This document shows positions 1 through 10,949 of a stretch of DNA of 34,997 nucleotides, in pieces. Each line of letters starts with the position of its first letter. The stretch's first letter is position 1. The notes below the pieces were generated by a model. The model worked only from the letters and a program-made list of their open reading frames with translations. It was not told where the DNA came from and did no database searches. The stretch lies in contig NZ_JAIXPP010000018.1 in assembly GCF_027486195.1 (NCBI RefSeq), positions 1 through 34,997 of the forward strand, written 5' to 3'. This DNA comes from Novosphingobium sp. Its GTDB lineage: Bacteria > Pseudomonadota > Alphaproteobacteria > Sphingomonadales > Sphingomonadaceae. Made by a program: the position numbers and the translations under genes.

Positions 1-1
1 C

Positions 2-391
2 AAGTTCTACGCCTCGGTCCGCCTCGACATCCGCCGCACCGGCCAGATCAAGGACCGCGACGATATCGTCGGCAACGCCACTCGCGTGAAGGTCGTCAAG
101 AACAAGGTCGCCCCGCCGTTCAAGCAGGTCGAGTTCGACATCATGTACGGTGAGGGCATTTCGAAGATCGGCGAGATCCTCGATCTCGGCGTCAAGGCCG
201 GGATCGTCGAGAAGTCGGGCGCATGGTTCAGCTACGATTCGATCCGCATCGGGCAGGGCCGCGAGAACGCCAAGACGTATCTGCGCGAACACAAGGAGCT
301 TTGCGACAAGTTGGAAGCCGCGATCCGCGGCCAGACCGACAAGGTCGCCGAAGGGCTGATGGTGGGTCCGGACGCGGACGACGACATCTGA
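2..391 (+). CDS. recA: RecA recombinase, C-terminal part
   Basis: This is the 3' end of recA; the gene enters from the left edge, so the start, the Walker A motif and most of the ATPase core are outside the window. The visible 129 residues include the typical stretch [12 protein letters not shown] and the [17 protein letters not shown] segment of the RecA core. They continue into the small C-terminal domain and end in an acidic tail (DADDDI), as in other RecA proteins. RecA forms filaments on single-stranded DNA, carries out homologous strand exchange and triggers LexA self-cleavage in the SOS response. The gene ends at a TGA and is followed 55 bases later by a strong intrinsic terminator. 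Identification is secure; nothing looks broken. Confidence 0.97.
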   Translation, partial: KFYASVRLDIRRTGQIKDRDDIVGNATRVKVVKNKVAPPFKQVEFDIMYGEGISKIGEILDLGVKAGIVEKSGAWFSYDSIRIGQGRENAKTYLREHKELCDKLEAAIRGQTDKVAEGLMVGPDADDDI

Positions 392-446
392 TCCTTCAGG
401 CGGCGGGGGCACCCCCATTGCCTCCGCACCCGCCGCCAGTCCAAAG

Positions 447-486
447 ACCGGCGCGTTCCCGGGAAGGAACGCGCCGGTTTTTGTTT
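447..486 (+). terminator. Intrinsic terminator of recA
   Basis: A perfect 13-bp stem (447-459 with 466-478, arm ACCGGCGCGTTCC) closes a six-base loop and runs directly into TTTTTGTTT. It lies 55 bases after the recA stop and before the next plus-strand gene, so it should end recA transcription. Confidence 0.93.
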
Positions 487-659
487 GGGTGAGGGAAGGC
501 CTTGCCACGGATGCCAAGCGCGGCGTCCTTCCAGCCCAAGCGCGCCTTGCTTCCAGCCAGGTCAGCCTTACGCTCACCAGACACTTTCGCGCCTCGGCGA
601 AAACACCTAGCGTCGGCGCAACCACCGGCATCGGCCGGAACCCTCGGAAAGGAAGCCTG

Positions 660-1286
660 ATGTCGATCATCCTCCACCACCTCAACAACAGCCGTTCGCA
701 GCGCATTCTCTGGATGCTGGAGGAACTGGGTGTTCCCTATGAACTCAAGGTCTATCAGCGTGATGCGGAGACCAATCTTGCTCCTGCGGAATTGAAGGCC
801 GTGCACCCGCTCGGCAAGTCGCCGCTGCTTGAGGTCGATGGCCGGGTGATCGAGGAATCAGGCGCAATCGTGCAGTACCTGTGCGACACCTACGGTGACG
901 GCAAATGGCAGCCCACGCGCGGTACTGACGACGCGCTGCGGCATAACGAACTGATGCACTTCGCCGAGGGCTCGGCCATGACGCCGATCCTCCTCAACCT
1001 CTATGTCTCGCGGCTTGGCGAAGCAGGGGCGCCGCTGCGGCCGCGCATCGACGAGCAGCTTGCGGCACATTTCGGCTACCTTGAGCAGATCCTGCGGCCC
1101 TCCGGCCATTTCATCGGTGATGACTGGACCGGCGCAGACGTGATGCTCAGCTTTCCCGCCGAAGTCGTTGTCATGCAGGGCATGGGCGATGCCTTTCCGA
1201 AGCTTGCCGCCTTCGTCGCGGCGATCCATGCGCGCCCGGCATGGCAGGCGGCACGTGCCAAGGGCGGCCCCTATTTCGCGACCTGA
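660..1286 (+). CDS. Glutathione S-transferase-like protein
   Basis: A 208-residue cytosolic protein of the glutathione S-transferase superfamily. The N-terminal thioredoxin-like domain starts MSIILHHLNNSRSQRILWML. This places a Ser-Arg-Ser pair where the catalytic or glutathione-contacting residue usually sits. It also has the cis-Pro region KSPLLEVDG and the conserved ESGAIVQYL turn. An all-helical C-terminal domain follows, with the DWTGADVMLSF segment typical of the family. The reading frame is open another 57 codons upstream, but that part is not GST-like. The ATG at 660 follows a good GGAAAGGAAG ribosome site and matches the family N-terminus. Members conjugate glutathione to electrophiles or act as isomerases or peroxidases; the substrate here cannot be read from sequence. 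It stands alone between the recA terminator and a methyltransferase gene. Confidence 0.88.
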   Translation: MSIILHHLNNSRSQRILWMLEELGVPYELKVYQRDAETNLAPAELKAVHPLGKSPLLEVDGRVIEESGAIVQYLCDTYGDGKWQPTRGTDDALRHNELMHFAEGSAMTPILLNLYVSRLGEAGAPLRPRIDEQLAAHFGYLEQILRPSGHFIGDDWTGADVMLSFPAEVVVMQGMGDAFPKLAAFVAAIHARPAWQAARAKGGPYFAT

Positions 1287-1343
1287 CCCGGATAGCCGCA
1301 TTAACGCTTGCCGGGTCGGGCCCCGGCGCATAGCCTGCATGGC

Positions 1344-2168
1344 ATGACGGGTGCGCAAGAGTGGCAGGGCCGGGTCGGCCAGAATTGGGCGGCAGAGTGG
1401 GAGCGGACCGACCGCAGCTTTGCCGCGCTTACGCCCTATCTTCTGGCGGCCATCGCTGCCGAACCCGGCAAGCGGGTGATCGATGTGGGCTGCGGCGCGG
1501 GCGAGCTTTCGATCGCGGTTGCAACAGCGCGCGCCGATGCACAAGTTACCGGGGTAGACATCTCCGGTGAACTGATCGAGGCCGCGCGGCACCGCGCTGC
1601 GGGGCTGACCAATCTCGCGTTCACCGTGGCGGATGCTTCGGCCTGGGAGGCGGACGGTGCGGCACCCGATCTCTATATCTCGCGCCACGGGGTGATGTTC
1701 TTCACCGATCCGCCCGCGGCCTTCGCCCATATGTCGGCCAGGGCCGCGCCGGGCGCGCGCATGGTGTTTTCCTGCTTCCGCCCTGCCACAGAGAACCCCT
1801 GGGCGCTGGAGATCGCGCGGTTGCTGCCGCCTGCAAAGCCTGGGCCTTCGGTCGATTTTCCGCCCGGTCCCTTTGCCTTTGCCGATCCCGATCACGCGCG
1901 GCGCTGCCTCAAGGGCTGGCGCGACATCCGGTTCGAGCCGCTTGATTTTGCCTATGTTGCGGGATCGGGCACCAACCCGGTCGCGGACGCGCTTTCGTTC
2001 TTCAGCCGGATCGGCCCCGCTGCGGCCGCGATCCGGACCTTGCCCGATCAGCAGCGCGCCACCTTCGAACGGGCGCTGCTGGAGCTTGTCCAGTCGCGCC
2101 ATGTCGGCGGGCGGGTGTGTTTTCCGGCGGCGGCCTGGCTGGTGACGGCGACAGCCGACAACCAGTGA
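1344..2168 (+). CDS. Class I SAM-dependent methyltransferase
   Basis: A 274-residue soluble protein with a Rossmann-fold methyltransferase domain. Motif I is [12 protein letters not shown] (about residues 45-56), and the acidic residue that binds the ribose of S-adenosylmethionine is in TGVDIS (Asp72). [13 protein letters not shown] segment follows, where motif IV is expected. It belongs to the broad UbiE/COQ5-like or Methyltransf_11/25 group. The substrate is not evident. Translation could begin at a TTG at 1308, but the ATG at 1344 gives the normal N-terminus; neither has a strong ribosome site. It follows the GST gene by 57 bases and could share its transcript. The last part of the protein (after residue 180) is family-specific and may bind the acceptor. 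Confidence 0.85.
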   Translation: MTGAQEWQGRVGQNWAAEWERTDRSFAALTPYLLAAIAAEPGKRVIDVGCGAGELSIAVATARADAQVTGVDISGELIEAARHRAAGLTNLAFTVADASAWEADGAAPDLYISRHGVMFFTDPPAAFAHMSARAAPGARMVFSCFRPATENPWALEIARLLPPAKPGPSVDFPPGPFAFADPDHARRCLKGWRDIRFEPLDFAYVAGSGTNPVADALSFFSRIGPAAAAIRTLPDQQRATFERALLELVQSRHVGGRVCFPAAAWLVTATADNQ

Positions 2169-2250
2169 AGGCCTGCGACATGGGGACAAGCGCACGGCAT
2201 TAGCTGAAACGTGCTTGTTCCGCGCCGAGCGCTCGCCTAATCGGCTTGTC

Positions 2251-4902
2251 ATGACTTCGACGAACGAAATCCGCCGGTCCTTCCTCGACTACTTCGGCTC
2301 CGCCGGGCACGAGATCGTGCCTTCCGCCCCGCTTGTGCCGTATAACGATCCGACGCTGATGTTCACCAATGCGGGCATGGTCCCGTTCAAGAACGTCTTC
2401 ACCGGGCTCGAGACGCGTGCGACCAAGCGGGCGACGTCTTCGCAGAAGTGCGTGCGCGCTGGCGGCAAGCACAACGATCTCGACAATGTGGGCTACACCG
2501 CACGGCACCACACGTTCTTCGAGATGCTCGGCAATTTCTCGTTCGGCGACTATTTCAAGGATCAGGCGATCACCCACGCCTGGACGCTGCTGACGCGCGA
2601 GTGGGGCCTGACAAAGGACAAGCTGCTCGTCACGGTCTACCACACCGATGACGAAGCGTTCGACCTGTGGAAGAAGATCGCGGGGCTTTCGGACGACCGC
2701 ATCATCCGCATCCCGACGTCGGATAACTTCTGGTCGATGGGTGATACGGGGCCGTGTGGGCCGTGCTCTGAGATCTTCTACGATCACGGCGATCACATCT
2801 TCGGCGGCCCTCCGGGTTCGCCGGATGAGGACGGCGACCGCTTCATCGAGATCTGGAACCTCGTGTTCATGCAGTTCGAGCAGGCCGCAGATGGCACCCG
2901 CTCGAACCTGCCGAGCCCGAGCATCGACACCGGCATGGGCATCGAGCGCATTGCTGCGGTGATGCAGGGGGAGCATGACAACTACGACACCGACACGTTC
3001 CGCGCGCTCATCGCGGCTTCGGAAAGCCTGACGGGCACCAGGGCCGAGGGCGCCAGCCGCGCGAGCCACCGCGTGATTGCGGACCACCTCCGTTCGTCGA
3101 GCTTCCTGCTGGCCGATGGCGTGCTGCCGAGCAACGAGGGCCGCGGCTATGTGTTGCGGCGGATCATGCGCCGCGCCATGCGCCACGCGCATCTGCTGGG
3201 TGCGAAGGAACCGCTCATGCACCGTCTGGTGGGTTCGCTGGTGACCGAGATGGGCCAGGCGTTCCCCGAGCTTGGCCGTGCGCAGCCGCTGGTGGAAGAG
3301 ACGCTGCTGCGCGAGGAAGTGCAATTCCGCCGCACGCTGGCGAACGGGCTCAAGTTGCTCGACGAGGAAGCAGGCGATCTGGGCGAGGGCGACAGCCTGC
3401 CCGGAGCGACCGCGTTCAAGCTCTATGACACCTTCGGCTTCCCCTATGACCTGACCGAAGACGCGCTGCGCGCGCGCGGGGTGAGCGTGGACCGCGCCGG
3501 GTTCGAGGCGGCCATGGCGCAGCAGAAGGCGGCGGCCCGCGCGGCCTGGAAGGGCAGCGGGCAGACCGCCGACAGCGAAGTGTGGTTCGACATTGCCGAG
3601 CGCGAAGGCGCGACCGAGTTCACCGGCTATACCGCCAACATCGGCGAAGGTGTGGTCGTTGCTCTGGTGAAGGACGGCAAGGAAGTGGCCGAGGCGGGGG
3701 CGGGCGAAACCATCACCGTGATCACCAACCAGACGCCGTTCTATGCCGAAAGCGGCGGTCAGATGGGCGATGCGGGCACGATCAGCACCAATGAAGGCCT
3801 GCGCATTGCAGTGAACGATACGTCCAAGCCGCTGGGGCGCCTGCATGCGCATCAGGGCATGGTCGAGGCGGGCTCGATCAAGGTGGGCGATGCGGTGCAA
3901 CTTGCCATCGACGCGATGCGGCGTGATGCGACCCGCGCAAACCATTCGGCCACGCACCTGCTTCACGAGGCGCTGCGCCGCCGGCTTGGCGCCCATGTGA
4001 CACAGAAGGGCTCGATGGTTTCGGCCGAGCGGTTGCGCTTTGACTTCTCGCATCCGGCGGCGCTGACGGCGGAGGATATCGCGGCCGTCGAAGATGAAGT
4101 GAACGCGGAAATTCTTGCCAACGCGCCGGTGACGACTCGGCTGATGAGCCCGGAAGACGCGATTGCGGCGGGCGCGATGGCGCTGTTTGGCGAGAAGTAT
4201 GGCGATGAAGTGCGCGTGCTCAGCATGGGCACGGGTGCGCAGCCTTATTCGGTCGAACTCTGCGGCGGCACCCATGTGCGCGCGCTGGGTGATATCGGCC
4301 TGCTGCGCGTGGTGAGCGAAAGCGCGGTTTCTTCGGGCGTGCGGCGTATCGAGGCGCTGACGGGCGCAGGCGCGCGCAGCTATCTGGTTGGCCGCGAGGA
4401 AGCACTGCGGCGCACGGCGGGCCTGCTGCGGTCCTCGCCCGATGAAGTCGAGGCGCGCGTGGCGGCGCTGGTTGATGAGCGGCGCAAGCTGGAACGCGAA
4501 TTGGCCGAGGCCAGGAAGGCGCTGGCGCTGGCCGGCGCTTCGGGCGGCGGCGCGGCGGCTGCCCCGGCGGACGAGCAGGTCGGCGGCGTAACGTTCTCGG
4601 GCCAGGTGCTCGAGGGCATGGACCCCAAGGAACTGCGGGGCCTTCTCGATCAGGCGAAGACGCGCATGGGCTCGGGCGTGGCGGTGATCGTCGCGGTGAA
4701 CGATGGCAAGGCCAGCATCGCGGCGGCGGTGACCGAGGATCTTGCGGGCAAGGTCAGTGCCGTCGATCTCGTGCGCGCCGGTGTCGAGGCACTCGGCGGC
4801 AAGGGTGGCGGTGGGCGGCCCGACATGGCGCAGGGCGGCGGCCCGGATGGTGCCAAGGCCGCCGAGGCGATCGCAGCGGCGAAGGCTGTCATCGCGGGCT
4901 AA
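2251..4902 (+). CDS. alaS: Alanyl-tRNA synthetase
   Basis: An 883-residue class II synthetase that charges tRNA-Ala. The N-terminus [13 protein letters not shown] and the [25 protein letters not shown] stretch are diagnostic of the aminoacylation domain. The editing domain carries the zinc-binding motif HSATH (residues 565-569) paired with CGGTH (Cys671 and His675), needed to clear mischarged Ser and Gly. The C-terminal part has a coiled-coil dimerisation segment and the Gly-rich C-Ala end ([16 protein letters not shown]). The open frame extends 12 codons upstream to a TTG, but the ATG at 2251 gives the usual start. Length is normal for the family. Its stop codon overlaps that of the convergent antiporter gene by four bases, with no terminator hairpin between them. 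Confidence 0.98.
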   Translation: MTSTNEIRRSFLDYFGSAGHEIVPSAPLVPYNDPTLMFTNAGMVPFKNVFTGLETRATKRATSSQKCVRAGGKHNDLDNVGYTARHHTFFEMLGNFSFGDYFKDQAITHAWTLLTREWGLTKDKLLVTVYHTDDEAFDLWKKIAGLSDDRIIRIPTSDNFWSMGDTGPCGPCSEIFYDHGDHIFGGPPGSPDEDGDRFIEIWNLVFMQFEQAADGTRSNLPSPSIDTGMGIERIAAVMQGEHDNYDTDTFRALIAASESLTGTRAEGASRASHRVIADHLRSSSFLLADGVLPSNEGRGYVLRRIMRRAMRHAHLLGAKEPLMHRLVGSLVTEMGQAFPELGRAQPLVEETLLREEVQFRRTLANGLKLLDEEAGDLGEGDSLPGATAFKLYDTFGFPYDLTEDALRARGVSVDRAGFEAAMAQQKAAARAAWKGSGQTADSEVWFDIAEREGATEFTGYTANIGEGVVVALVKDGKEVAEAGAGETITVITNQTPFYAESGGQMGDAGTISTNEGLRIAVNDTSKPLGRLHAHQGMVEAGSIKVGDAVQLAIDAMRRDATRANHSATHLLHEALRRRLGAHVTQKGSMVSAERLRFDFSHPAALTAEDIAAVEDEVNAEILANAPVTTRLMSPEDAIAAGAMALFGEKYGDEVRVLSMGTGAQPYSVELCGGTHVRALGDIGLLRVVSESAVSSGVRRIEALTGAGARSYLVGREEALRRTAGLLRSSPDEVEARVAALVDERRKLERELAEARKALALAGASGGGAAAAPADEQVGGVTFSGQVLEGMDPKELRGLLDQAKTRMGSGVAVIVAVNDGKASIAAAVTEDLAGKVSAVDLVRAGVEALGGKGGGGRPDMAQGGGPDGAKAAEAIAAAKAVIAG

Positions 4903-6665
4903 CGGTCCCGCAGCCCGGCTGCCTTGAGGCGCGGCTTATGGTCGAGCCCGCCATCGCGCATGATCGTTTCGCGCAGTTCGTCGCGCATCTCGTGGATCGA
5001 GGCGATCACGGGACCCATCGCAACACCCATGTCGACGAGTACGGCCTCGGAAAGCTGGAGCGAGCTTTCGAGCGTCTCGGGCACGGCGTCGCTGGCACCG
5101 GCGCGATAGAGTTCGGCGGCGTGATCGGCATCGCGGGCGCGCACGATGATCGGAAGGTCGGGGTGCGCGGCGCGGAGACGGCGGACGGTGCGGCTGACGA
5201 GAACCGGCTCGTCCATGGTGACGATAACCGCGCGGGCGGATTCGAGGTGGAGCTTTTCGAGCAGCGCGGCGTTGGCGACATTGCCGTAGATCACCGGTTC
5301 GCCCGCGCCGCGGGCCTGCGTGACCAGCGCGGGATCGGCATCCAGCGCGAGCCAGGGGACATCGTGCCGGGCCAGCATCGCGCCGACGAGGCGCCCGACA
5401 CGGCCATATCCGAAGACGAGCGCCTGGCCGGTCGCGTCACTGGGGGCTGCAGCGGCGCGGGCATCGCCCGGGCGGTCCACCGCGCTGGCGATGCGGCGGC
5501 CCAGCATGGCCAGCAGCGGCGTGAGGGTCAGGCCGAGTGCGGTGACGATCTGCCAGAACTGGGCATTCTCGTGACTGACCAGCCCTGCGGCTGCGGCGGC
5601 GGTCAGCACGATCAGGGTGGTTTCGGACGGGGAGGCGAGGAGCAGGGCGCCTTCGGCGGCGACACCCCGGCTCGCGCCGCCAACGCGCAACAGCAGCGCG
5701 GTAACGATCGCCTTGGCCGCGAGCACCGCCGCGACGCCGAGCGCGATCTGGCCGAGTTGGCGCCAGATCTCACCCACGTCGATGCTCATGCCCACGGTGA
5801 TCAGGAACACGCCGAGCGCGAGGCCCTTGAACGGGGCGGTGAGCGCCTCGACTTCACGCGAGTAGTCGGTTTCGGCGATGAGCAGACCGGCGAGCAGCGC
5901 GCCCATGATCGGGGAAAGGCCCGCGCCGGCCGTGGCGAGCGCAGCGGCGATCACCACGAGAAGGCTGAAGGCAAGGAAGAGCTCAGGGCTTTTGGTGCGT
6001 GCGGCGCTGGCGAACAGGCGGGGCAAGAGGAAGCGGCCGAGGGTGAGCATCACCACGATGATGATGGCCCCGCGCCAGAGCGTGGCAAAGAGTGCGGCGC
6101 CGCTCTCGCCGCCCGGCCCGAACGCGCCGAGGACGAAGATGATCGGAACGAGGGCGATATCCTCGAGCAGCAGCATGGCGAGCGCTCGGCGGCCCACCGG
6201 GCCCTGCGTGCCGGCAATGGGCAGGACGAGTGCGGTGGAGGAGAGCGCGAGCGCGATGCCGAGCCCGGCGGCGGCGGAGATATCGTGGCGCATCCCGATG
6301 AGTACCAGCGTGAGGAGCGCGGCGCAGAGCAGAAGCTTTGTTGCGCCGAGGCCGAAGACTTGCGCACGCATGGCCCATAGGCGGCCGAACGAGAGTTCGA
6401 GCCCGATTTCGAACAGCAGCAGGATCACGCCCAGTTCGGCAAAGGGGGCAATCGCTTCGGGCCGGGTGATCGTGACGTAATAGAGCGCGGGGAACTGGCC
6501 GACGAGGCGGCCCAGCCCGAACGGGCCGACGAGCACGCCAACAAGGATGAAGCCGATCACCGGCGTGATGCGCGCACGGGCGAATGCGGGGATGACGATC
6601 CCTGCCGCGCCGAGCACGACGAGCACATCGCTCATCGAGGTATTGAATTCAAGATTTCCTGCCAT
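4899..6665 (-). CDS. Kef-type cation/proton antiporter (CPA2) with RCK domain
   Basis: A 588-residue inner-membrane protein of the CPA2 monovalent cation:proton antiporter family. The first ~400 residues form about 12 hydrophobic helices. They include [12 protein letters not shown] and the [12 protein letters not shown] / [14 protein letters not shown] segments that match the ion-path helices of KefB/KefC. From about residue 414 a cytosolic RCK (TrkA-N) domain begins with the nucleotide-binding motif [12 protein letters not shown] and the acidic residue in ALDADP. Such proteins exchange potassium or sodium for protons, and in KefB/C are gated by glutathione adducts; that gating is not shown here. 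The ATG at 6665 is preceded by AGGAT. It is transcribed divergently from the S9 peptidase and overlaps the alaS 3' end by four bases. The subfamily (KefB versus YbaL-like) is uncertain. Confidence 0.9.
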   Translation of the reverse strand: MAGNLEFNTSMSDVLVVLGAAGIVIPAFARARITPVIGFILVGVLVGPFGLGRLVGQFPALYYVTITRPEAIAPFAELGVILLLFEIGLELSFGRLWAMRAQVFGLGATKLLLCAALLTLVLIGMRHDISAAAGLGIALALSSTALVLPIAGTQGPVGRRALAMLLLEDIALVPIIFVLGAFGPGGESGAALFATLWRGAIIIVVMLTLGRFLLPRLFASAARTKSPELFLAFSLLVVIAAALATAGAGLSPIMGALLAGLLIAETDYSREVEALTAPFKGLALGVFLITVGMSIDVGEIWRQLGQIALGVAAVLAAKAIVTALLLRVGGASRGVAAEGALLLASPSETTLIVLTAAAAAGLVSHENAQFWQIVTALGLTLTPLLAMLGRRIASAVDRPGDARAAAAPSDATGQALVFGYGRVGRLVGAMLARHDVPWLALDADPALVTQARGAGEPVIYGNVANAALLEKLHLESARAVIVTMDEPVLVSRTVRRLRAAHPDLPIIVRARDADHAAELYRAGASDAVPETLESSLQLSEAVLVDMGVAMGPVIASIHEMRDELRETIMRDGGLDHKPRLKAAGLRDR

Positions 6666-6777
6666 CGCAACATCCTAGCCCGGCTGGCCGCAATGTCATC
6701 GGAATAAGGTGTTGATTGCCTGCCCCGCGATGGTGTGGTTAGTCTTGACGCTTGTCCGGTTTCTTGGGGGAAAATCA

Positions 6778-8811
6778 ATGGCGGCGACGGCGTGGCGCAA
6801 GGGTCTTGGCTGGGGAATGGCGGCTTGTGCGCTGGCGGGGGCGTTGCCGGCGATGGCGGAGGGAGGTGCGGCCACTGCTCGCCATCCGGTTACGATCGAG
6901 GATATTCTGGCGCTGCGTTCGCTCTCGGGGCTTGAATGCGCGCACGATGGCAAGCAAGCGGTCTATGTAGTGGGCGAGGCCGATCTCAAGGCCGACAAGC
7001 GCCGCAGCGCGCTGTGGCTGGCCGATCTGGCTGGCGGCGCACCGCTGCAACTGACGAGCGGCGAGGACAGCGCGAGCGCGCCTTCGTTCAGCCCGGACGG
7101 CAAGTCCATCGCGTTCCTGTCCAAGCGCGGAAAGGACAAGCTGGCGCAGATCTGGCTGCTCGACCGGCGGGGGGGCGAGGCGACCAAGCTGACCGACGTG
7201 AAGGGCGAAATCGCCGGATTCCGCTGGTCACCCGATTCGAAAACACTGCTGCTGGCGATCAGTGATCCCGCGGCCGAGCCGCCGAAGGACGATCCGGAGC
7301 GGCCGCTCCCGGTGGTGGTCGATGATGTGAAGATCAAGCAAGACGGCGTCGGCTTCATTACGGCGGAGACGCACACGCACCTTGCGCTGTTCGATGTAGC
7401 AGCGCGGACCGAGACGCGGCTGACCGCTTCAGATTCGTTCGACGCGGGGACGGCCGAGTGGTCACCCGATGGCAAGTTCATCGCCTATATCGCTGATCAC
7501 ACGACGGATTTGTCCGGCCTTGGGGCGCAATGGCTGACGGTAATCGAAGCGCGGGCCGGTGCAGCGCCAAAGGTGGTGGCGAAGTTGAACGGTGCGCCGG
7601 GGCAGACGCTGCTGTGGTCGGCCGATGGCACGAAGATCACCCATCTGGTGGGGCCGGGCGGCAAGGTGGACCAGTATGGCCAGCCGCATCTCGCGGAAAC
7701 CGTGGTCGCCAGCGGGTCGACGCGGATTTTGCCTGCGACAGCCGGGATATTCGTGAGCGCGCCTGTATACCTTGGTGGCGGGCAGATCGGCGCTGTACTC
7801 GCCGAGGACCGGCATGAAGTACCTGCGGTGGTCGATGCCAAGGGAGCGCTGCGGCGGCTGAATGACGGAACGCTTTCCGTGCTGGCGCAGTGCGGTTCGG
7901 CTGTGCCCGGGGCGGCGCGGGCCGTGGTGGCGAGCGGAGACGGTAAGCCGGCCGAACTCTATGTGCTTGATGCCAAAGGCGGGCTCAAGGTGCTGACATC
8001 GCACAACAAGGCGGTGGCGGACCGGGTCGCCTGGGGCAAGGTGGAGGACTATGCGGCGACGGCCAAGGACGGCAACGAAGTCCACGGGCTGCTGCTGCAT
8101 CCCGCAGGCATGGCCGCTGGGGCCAAGGTTCCGACCCTGCTGTGGATCCATGGTGGGCCGAATGCGCAGGATATCCACGCGGTCGACGGTTACACCATGA
8201 TCGCCGACCTGCTGGCCGCGCAGGGCTATGCGGTGCTGATGCCCAACTATCGCGGCTCTTCGGGCCGGGGCGATGCCTATTCGGCGGCGATTGCGGCAGA
8301 TTGGGGCCAAAAGGATGTGGCCGATCTCCACGCCTCGCTCGATTGGGCGGTGGCGCAGGGCTTTGCCGATCCGGCGCGGCTGGGCGCGGGCGGCTGGAGC
8401 TATGGCGGCATCCTGACCGACTTCCTGATCGTGCGCGACAACCGGCTCAAGGCGGCGTTCAGCGGGGCGGGCGAGGGCAATATCTTCGCGCTGTTCGGGG
8501 TGGATCAGTATGTCCAGCAGTACACGCAGGAACTGGGCACGCCGTGGAAGGAGCCCGAATTGTGGACGCGCCTGTCCGAGCCGCTTTTCCATGCCGACCG
8601 GATCAAGACGCCGACGCTGTTCATGGGCGGGATTGCCGATGACAACGTGCCGCTGATCGGTGGTCAGCAGCTCTACCAGGCGCTCAAGATCACCGGCGTG
8701 CCGACCCGGCTGGTAGGCTATCCGGACGAAAACCACGGGATCGCTCGGCCCAGCTTCCAGCGCGACCGGCTGGAGCGGATCGTCGACTGGTTCAAGCAGC
8801 ATCTGAAGTAG
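6778..8811 (+). CDS. Secreted S9-family (prolyl oligopeptidase) peptidase
   Basis: A 677-residue serine peptidase of the S9 family, probably exported to the periplasm. It begins with a basic n-region and hydrophobic core, and a likely signal-peptidase site after ALPAMA. The next ~370 residues contain beta-propeller repeats of the [14 protein letters not shown] type that gate access to the active site. The C-terminal alpha/beta-hydrolase domain has the nucleophile motif GGWSYGG (Ser541), the acid in GIADDNV (Asp621) and the histidine in ENHGI (His653), so the triad is complete. A GTG upstream at 6709 would add 23 residues. The ATG at 6778 is preferred because GGGGGA lies seven bases before it and the signal peptide then starts correctly. 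It probably degrades peptides for nutrition; exact specificity is unknown. Confidence 0.92.
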   Translation: MAATAWRKGLGWGMAACALAGALPAMAEGGAATARHPVTIEDILALRSLSGLECAHDGKQAVYVVGEADLKADKRRSALWLADLAGGAPLQLTSGEDSASAPSFSPDGKSIAFLSKRGKDKLAQIWLLDRRGGEATKLTDVKGEIAGFRWSPDSKTLLLAISDPAAEPPKDDPERPLPVVVDDVKIKQDGVGFITAETHTHLALFDVAARTETRLTASDSFDAGTAEWSPDGKFIAYIADHTTDLSGLGAQWLTVIEARAGAAPKVVAKLNGAPGQTLLWSADGTKITHLVGPGGKVDQYGQPHLAETVVASGSTRILPATAGIFVSAPVYLGGGQIGAVLAEDRHEVPAVVDAKGALRRLNDGTLSVLAQCGSAVPGAARAVVASGDGKPAELYVLDAKGGLKVLTSHNKAVADRVAWGKVEDYAATAKDGNEVHGLLLHPAGMAAGAKVPTLLWIHGGPNAQDIHAVDGYTMIADLLAAQGYAVLMPNYRGSSGRGDAYSAAIAADWGQKDVADLHASLDWAVAQGFADPARLGAGGWSYGGILTDFLIVRDNRLKAAFSGAGEGNIFALFGVDQYVQQYTQELGTPWKEPELWTRLSEPLFHADRIKTPTLFMGGIADDNVPLIGGQQLYQALKITGVPTRLVGYPDENHGIARPSFQRDRLERIVDWFKQHLK

Positions 8812-8824
8812 GGCGGCCAAGCTG

Positions 8825-9763
8825 TTGACTGACATTGGTGCGATCGTTGCCGAGATCACGGCTGAGATGCGCGGCGCGACCGAGCGTGGGCGGGTGGCGG
8901 ACTATATTCCGCCGCTGGCCTGCGTTTCGCGCGACCGGTTCGGAATCGCCGTGGTCATGGCCGATGGCTCGCTTCATCTGGGCGGCAATGCCGAAGAGCC
9001 GTTCTCGATCCAGTCGGTCTCCAAGGTCTTTTCGCTCACCCTGGCGCTGGGCATGGTGGGCGATGCACTGTGGAGCCGCGTGGGGCGCGAGCCATCCGGC
9101 AGCGCGTTCAACTCAATCGTGCAACTGGAAACCGAGCAAGGCATTCCGCGCAACCCGTTCATCAATGCAGGCGCGATCGTGGTGGCCGATGTGCTGCTGG
9201 CTGGCGGCACGCCGGCAGAGGCGATTGCAGGCGTGTTGCGCTTTGTCCGCACGCTGGCTGGCGACGAGACGATCACCATCGACGCCAAGGTCGCCGCGGC
9301 GGAACTGGCGACGGGCTATCGCAACATGGCGCTGGCGAACTACATGCGTGCGTTCGCCAATCTGCAGCACCCGGTGGAGCAGGCGCTGGGCGTCTATTTC
9401 CACCAGTGCGCGCTGGCGATGAGCTGCCGCCAGCTGGCGATGGCGGGCCGCTTTCTGGCGCATGACGGGCGCGATCCGGCGACGGGGCGCTGCATCGTGA
9501 CGCCCCAGCGCGCGCGGCGGATCAACGCGTTGATGATGCTGTGCGGGCACTACGACAATTCGGGCGAATTCGCCTTCCGTGTCGGCCTGCCGGGCAAATC
9601 CGGCGTTGGCGGGGGCATCCTCGCGGTGGTGCCGGGCACGGCGAGCATCGCGGTGTGGTCCCCCGGTCTCAATGCCAAGGGGAACTCGCAGCTTGGCGCA
9701 CTGGCGCTCGAGCGGCTGGCGGCGAAGACGGGCTGGTCGGTGTTTGAGGCCAGCCACAGCTAA
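8825..9763 (+). CDS. glsA: Glutaminase
   Basis: A 312-residue cytosolic glutaminase of the serine-dependent beta-lactamase-like family, hydrolysing glutamine to glutamate and ammonia. The segments KVADYIPxLA-like ([10 protein letters not shown]), [24 protein letters not shown] and [13 protein letters not shown] are hallmark blocks. The Ser-x-x-Lys catalytic pair is Ser64 and Lys67. The C-terminal [15 protein letters not shown] block is also intact. Translation starts at a TTG 13 bases after the peptidase stop; no ATG fits, and the first ATG (MRGATERG) would remove part of the conserved N-terminus. The close spacing suggests co-transcription with the S9 peptidase, which would supply peptide-derived glutamine. 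Length is usual for the family. Confidence 0.95.
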   Translation: MTDIGAIVAEITAEMRGATERGRVADYIPPLACVSRDRFGIAVVMADGSLHLGGNAEEPFSIQSVSKVFSLTLALGMVGDALWSRVGREPSGSAFNSIVQLETEQGIPRNPFINAGAIVVADVLLAGGTPAEAIAGVLRFVRTLAGDETITIDAKVAAAELATGYRNMALANYMRAFANLQHPVEQALGVYFHQCALAMSCRQLAMAGRFLAHDGRDPATGRCIVTPQRARRINALMMLCGHYDNSGEFAFRVGLPGKSGVGGGILAVVPGTASIAVWSPGLNAKGNSQLGALALERLAAKTGWSVFEASHS

Positions 9764-9839
9764 TTCGGGGAATAGCCCCAAGGCGGGACTCGTATTCCGC
9801 GCGGGCGCGTCTTATTTCCCGCTCCCACTGGAGGATTTC

Positions 9840-10811
9840 ATGGCTACCACGCACAAAACCCGCATGCTGATCATCGGTTCCGGCCCGGCCGGGCTTTCCG
9901 CCGCCATCTATGGTGCGCGCGCAGGGATGGAGCCGATCGTGGTGCAGGGCCTGCAGCCCGGCGGGCAGCTGACGATCACGACCGACGTCGAGAACTATCC
10001 CGGCTTTCGCGATGTGATCCAAGGGCCTTGGCTGATGCAGGAAATGCAGGCGCAGGCCGAGCATGTCGGCACGCGGATGCTGTGGGACACGATCACCGAA
10101 GTGAGCCTCGACGGCCCGCCGTTCCGCGCGCACGGCGATAGCGGCGATGTCTATGAAGGCGAGGTGCTGGTGATCGCGACGGGCGCGCAGGCGCGCTGGC
10201 TGGGCGTGGAAGGCGAGCAGGAGTTCGGCGGCAAGGGTGTTTCGGCCTGCGCCACCTGCGACGGGTTCTTCTATCGCGGCAAGAAGGTGGTGGTGATCGG
10301 CGGCGGCAATACCGCGGTCGAGGAAGCGCTGTACCTCACCAACCATTCGCCCGAAGTGACGCTGATCCACCGCCGTGACAGCCTGCGCGCCGAGAAGATC
10401 CTGCAGGACCGGCTGATGAGCAATCCGCGCATCAAGGTGCTGTGGAACAAGGCTGTCACGCGCTTTACGGGCGCGGCGGGCGGTGTGCTCGAAGCAGTCG
10501 AACTGGTCGATACGGAGACGGGCGAGGCCTCTTCGCTTGCGACCGATGGCGCATTCGTGGCGATCGGCCACGCGCCGGCGACCGAGCTGTTCAAGGGCAA
10601 GCTGGAGCTCGACGAGAGCGGTTATATCGTGGTGCAGCCCGGCACGCCAAAGACGGCCATTCCGGGCGTGTTCGCCTGCGGTGACGTCATGGACCACACC
10701 TATCGGCAGGCGGTGACGGCGGCGGGCACGGGGTGCATGGCGGCGCTCGATGCCGAGCGGTTTCTGGCCGAGCATGCCTTTGCCGCAGCGCAGGCGGTGG
10801 CGGCGGAGTAG
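9840..10811 (+). CDS. trxB: Thioredoxin-disulfide reductase
   Basis: A 323-residue flavoprotein that uses NADPH to reduce thioredoxin. The FAD-binding motif GSGPAGLSAAIYGARAG is near the N-terminus. The redox-active disulfide is CATC (Cys137 and Cys140), followed by DGFF. The NADPH-binding fold has VVIGGGNTAVEEAL. The C-terminal FAD motif GVFACGDV and the conserved RQAVTAAGTGCMAALDAE segment close the protein. Although the frame is open far upstream, the ATG at 9840 follows a strong GGAGGATTTC ribosome site and gives the canonical start. It sits 76 bases after glsA, and a long perfect inverted repeat lies between it and the convergent hydrolase gene. No abnormal features are seen. Confidence 0.97.
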   Translation: MATTHKTRMLIIGSGPAGLSAAIYGARAGMEPIVVQGLQPGGQLTITTDVENYPGFRDVIQGPWLMQEMQAQAEHVGTRMLWDTITEVSLDGPPFRAHGDSGDVYEGEVLVIATGAQARWLGVEGEQEFGGKGVSACATCDGFFYRGKKVVVIGGGNTAVEEALYLTNHSPEVTLIHRRDSLRAEKILQDRLMSNPRIKVLWNKAVTRFTGAAGGVLEAVELVDTETGEASSLATDGAFVAIGHAPATELFKGKLELDESGYIVVQPGTPKTAIPGVFACGDVMDHTYRQAVTAAGTGCMAALDAERFLAEHAFAAAQAVAAE

Positions 10812-10851
10812 GCTACTTCAAGGTCTGATACAAACCCACACCTCGCCACCC

Positions 10852-10916
10852 GCGAGCGTAGCGAAGCAATCCAGAGCGCCGTGCACTATCGCTCTGGATT
10901 GCTTCGCTACGCTCGC
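10852..10916. repeat. 27-bp perfect inverted repeat between convergent genes
   Basis: Two 27-base arms (10852-10878 and 10890-10916) are perfect reverse complements around an 11-base loop. The arms contain GCGTAGCGAAGCAATCC and its complement, a motif that resembles intergenic repeats common in sphingomonad genomes (from memory, not checked). It lies between the convergent trxB and hydrolase 1 genes. It could act as a bidirectional terminator, but no T-tract follows either arm. A REP-like mobile origin is possible. Confidence 0.8.
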
Positions 10917-10949
10917 AATGACGAAGGTGGGTAGTAGCGAGCCAGCCGC

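Noticed and set aside
489..659. N-terminal extension of the GST-like protein
   Set aside because: The upstream part overlaps the recA terminator tail, has no GST similarity, and a good ribosome site precedes the ATG at 660.
858..2252. Long minus-strand frame opposite the GST and methyltransferase genes
   Set aside because: It is antisense to two recognised genes and reads as Arg/Gly/His-rich sequence typical of shadow frames in high-GC DNA.
2200..4275. 691-codon minus-strand frame inside alaS
   Set aside because: It has no recognisable domain, is His/Arg rich, and mirrors the codon bias of alaS on the other strand.
4938..6380. 480-codon plus-strand frame opposite the antiporter
   Set aside because: It is highly charged and Gly/Glu/Arg rich without motifs; the minus strand encodes a clear membrane transporter.
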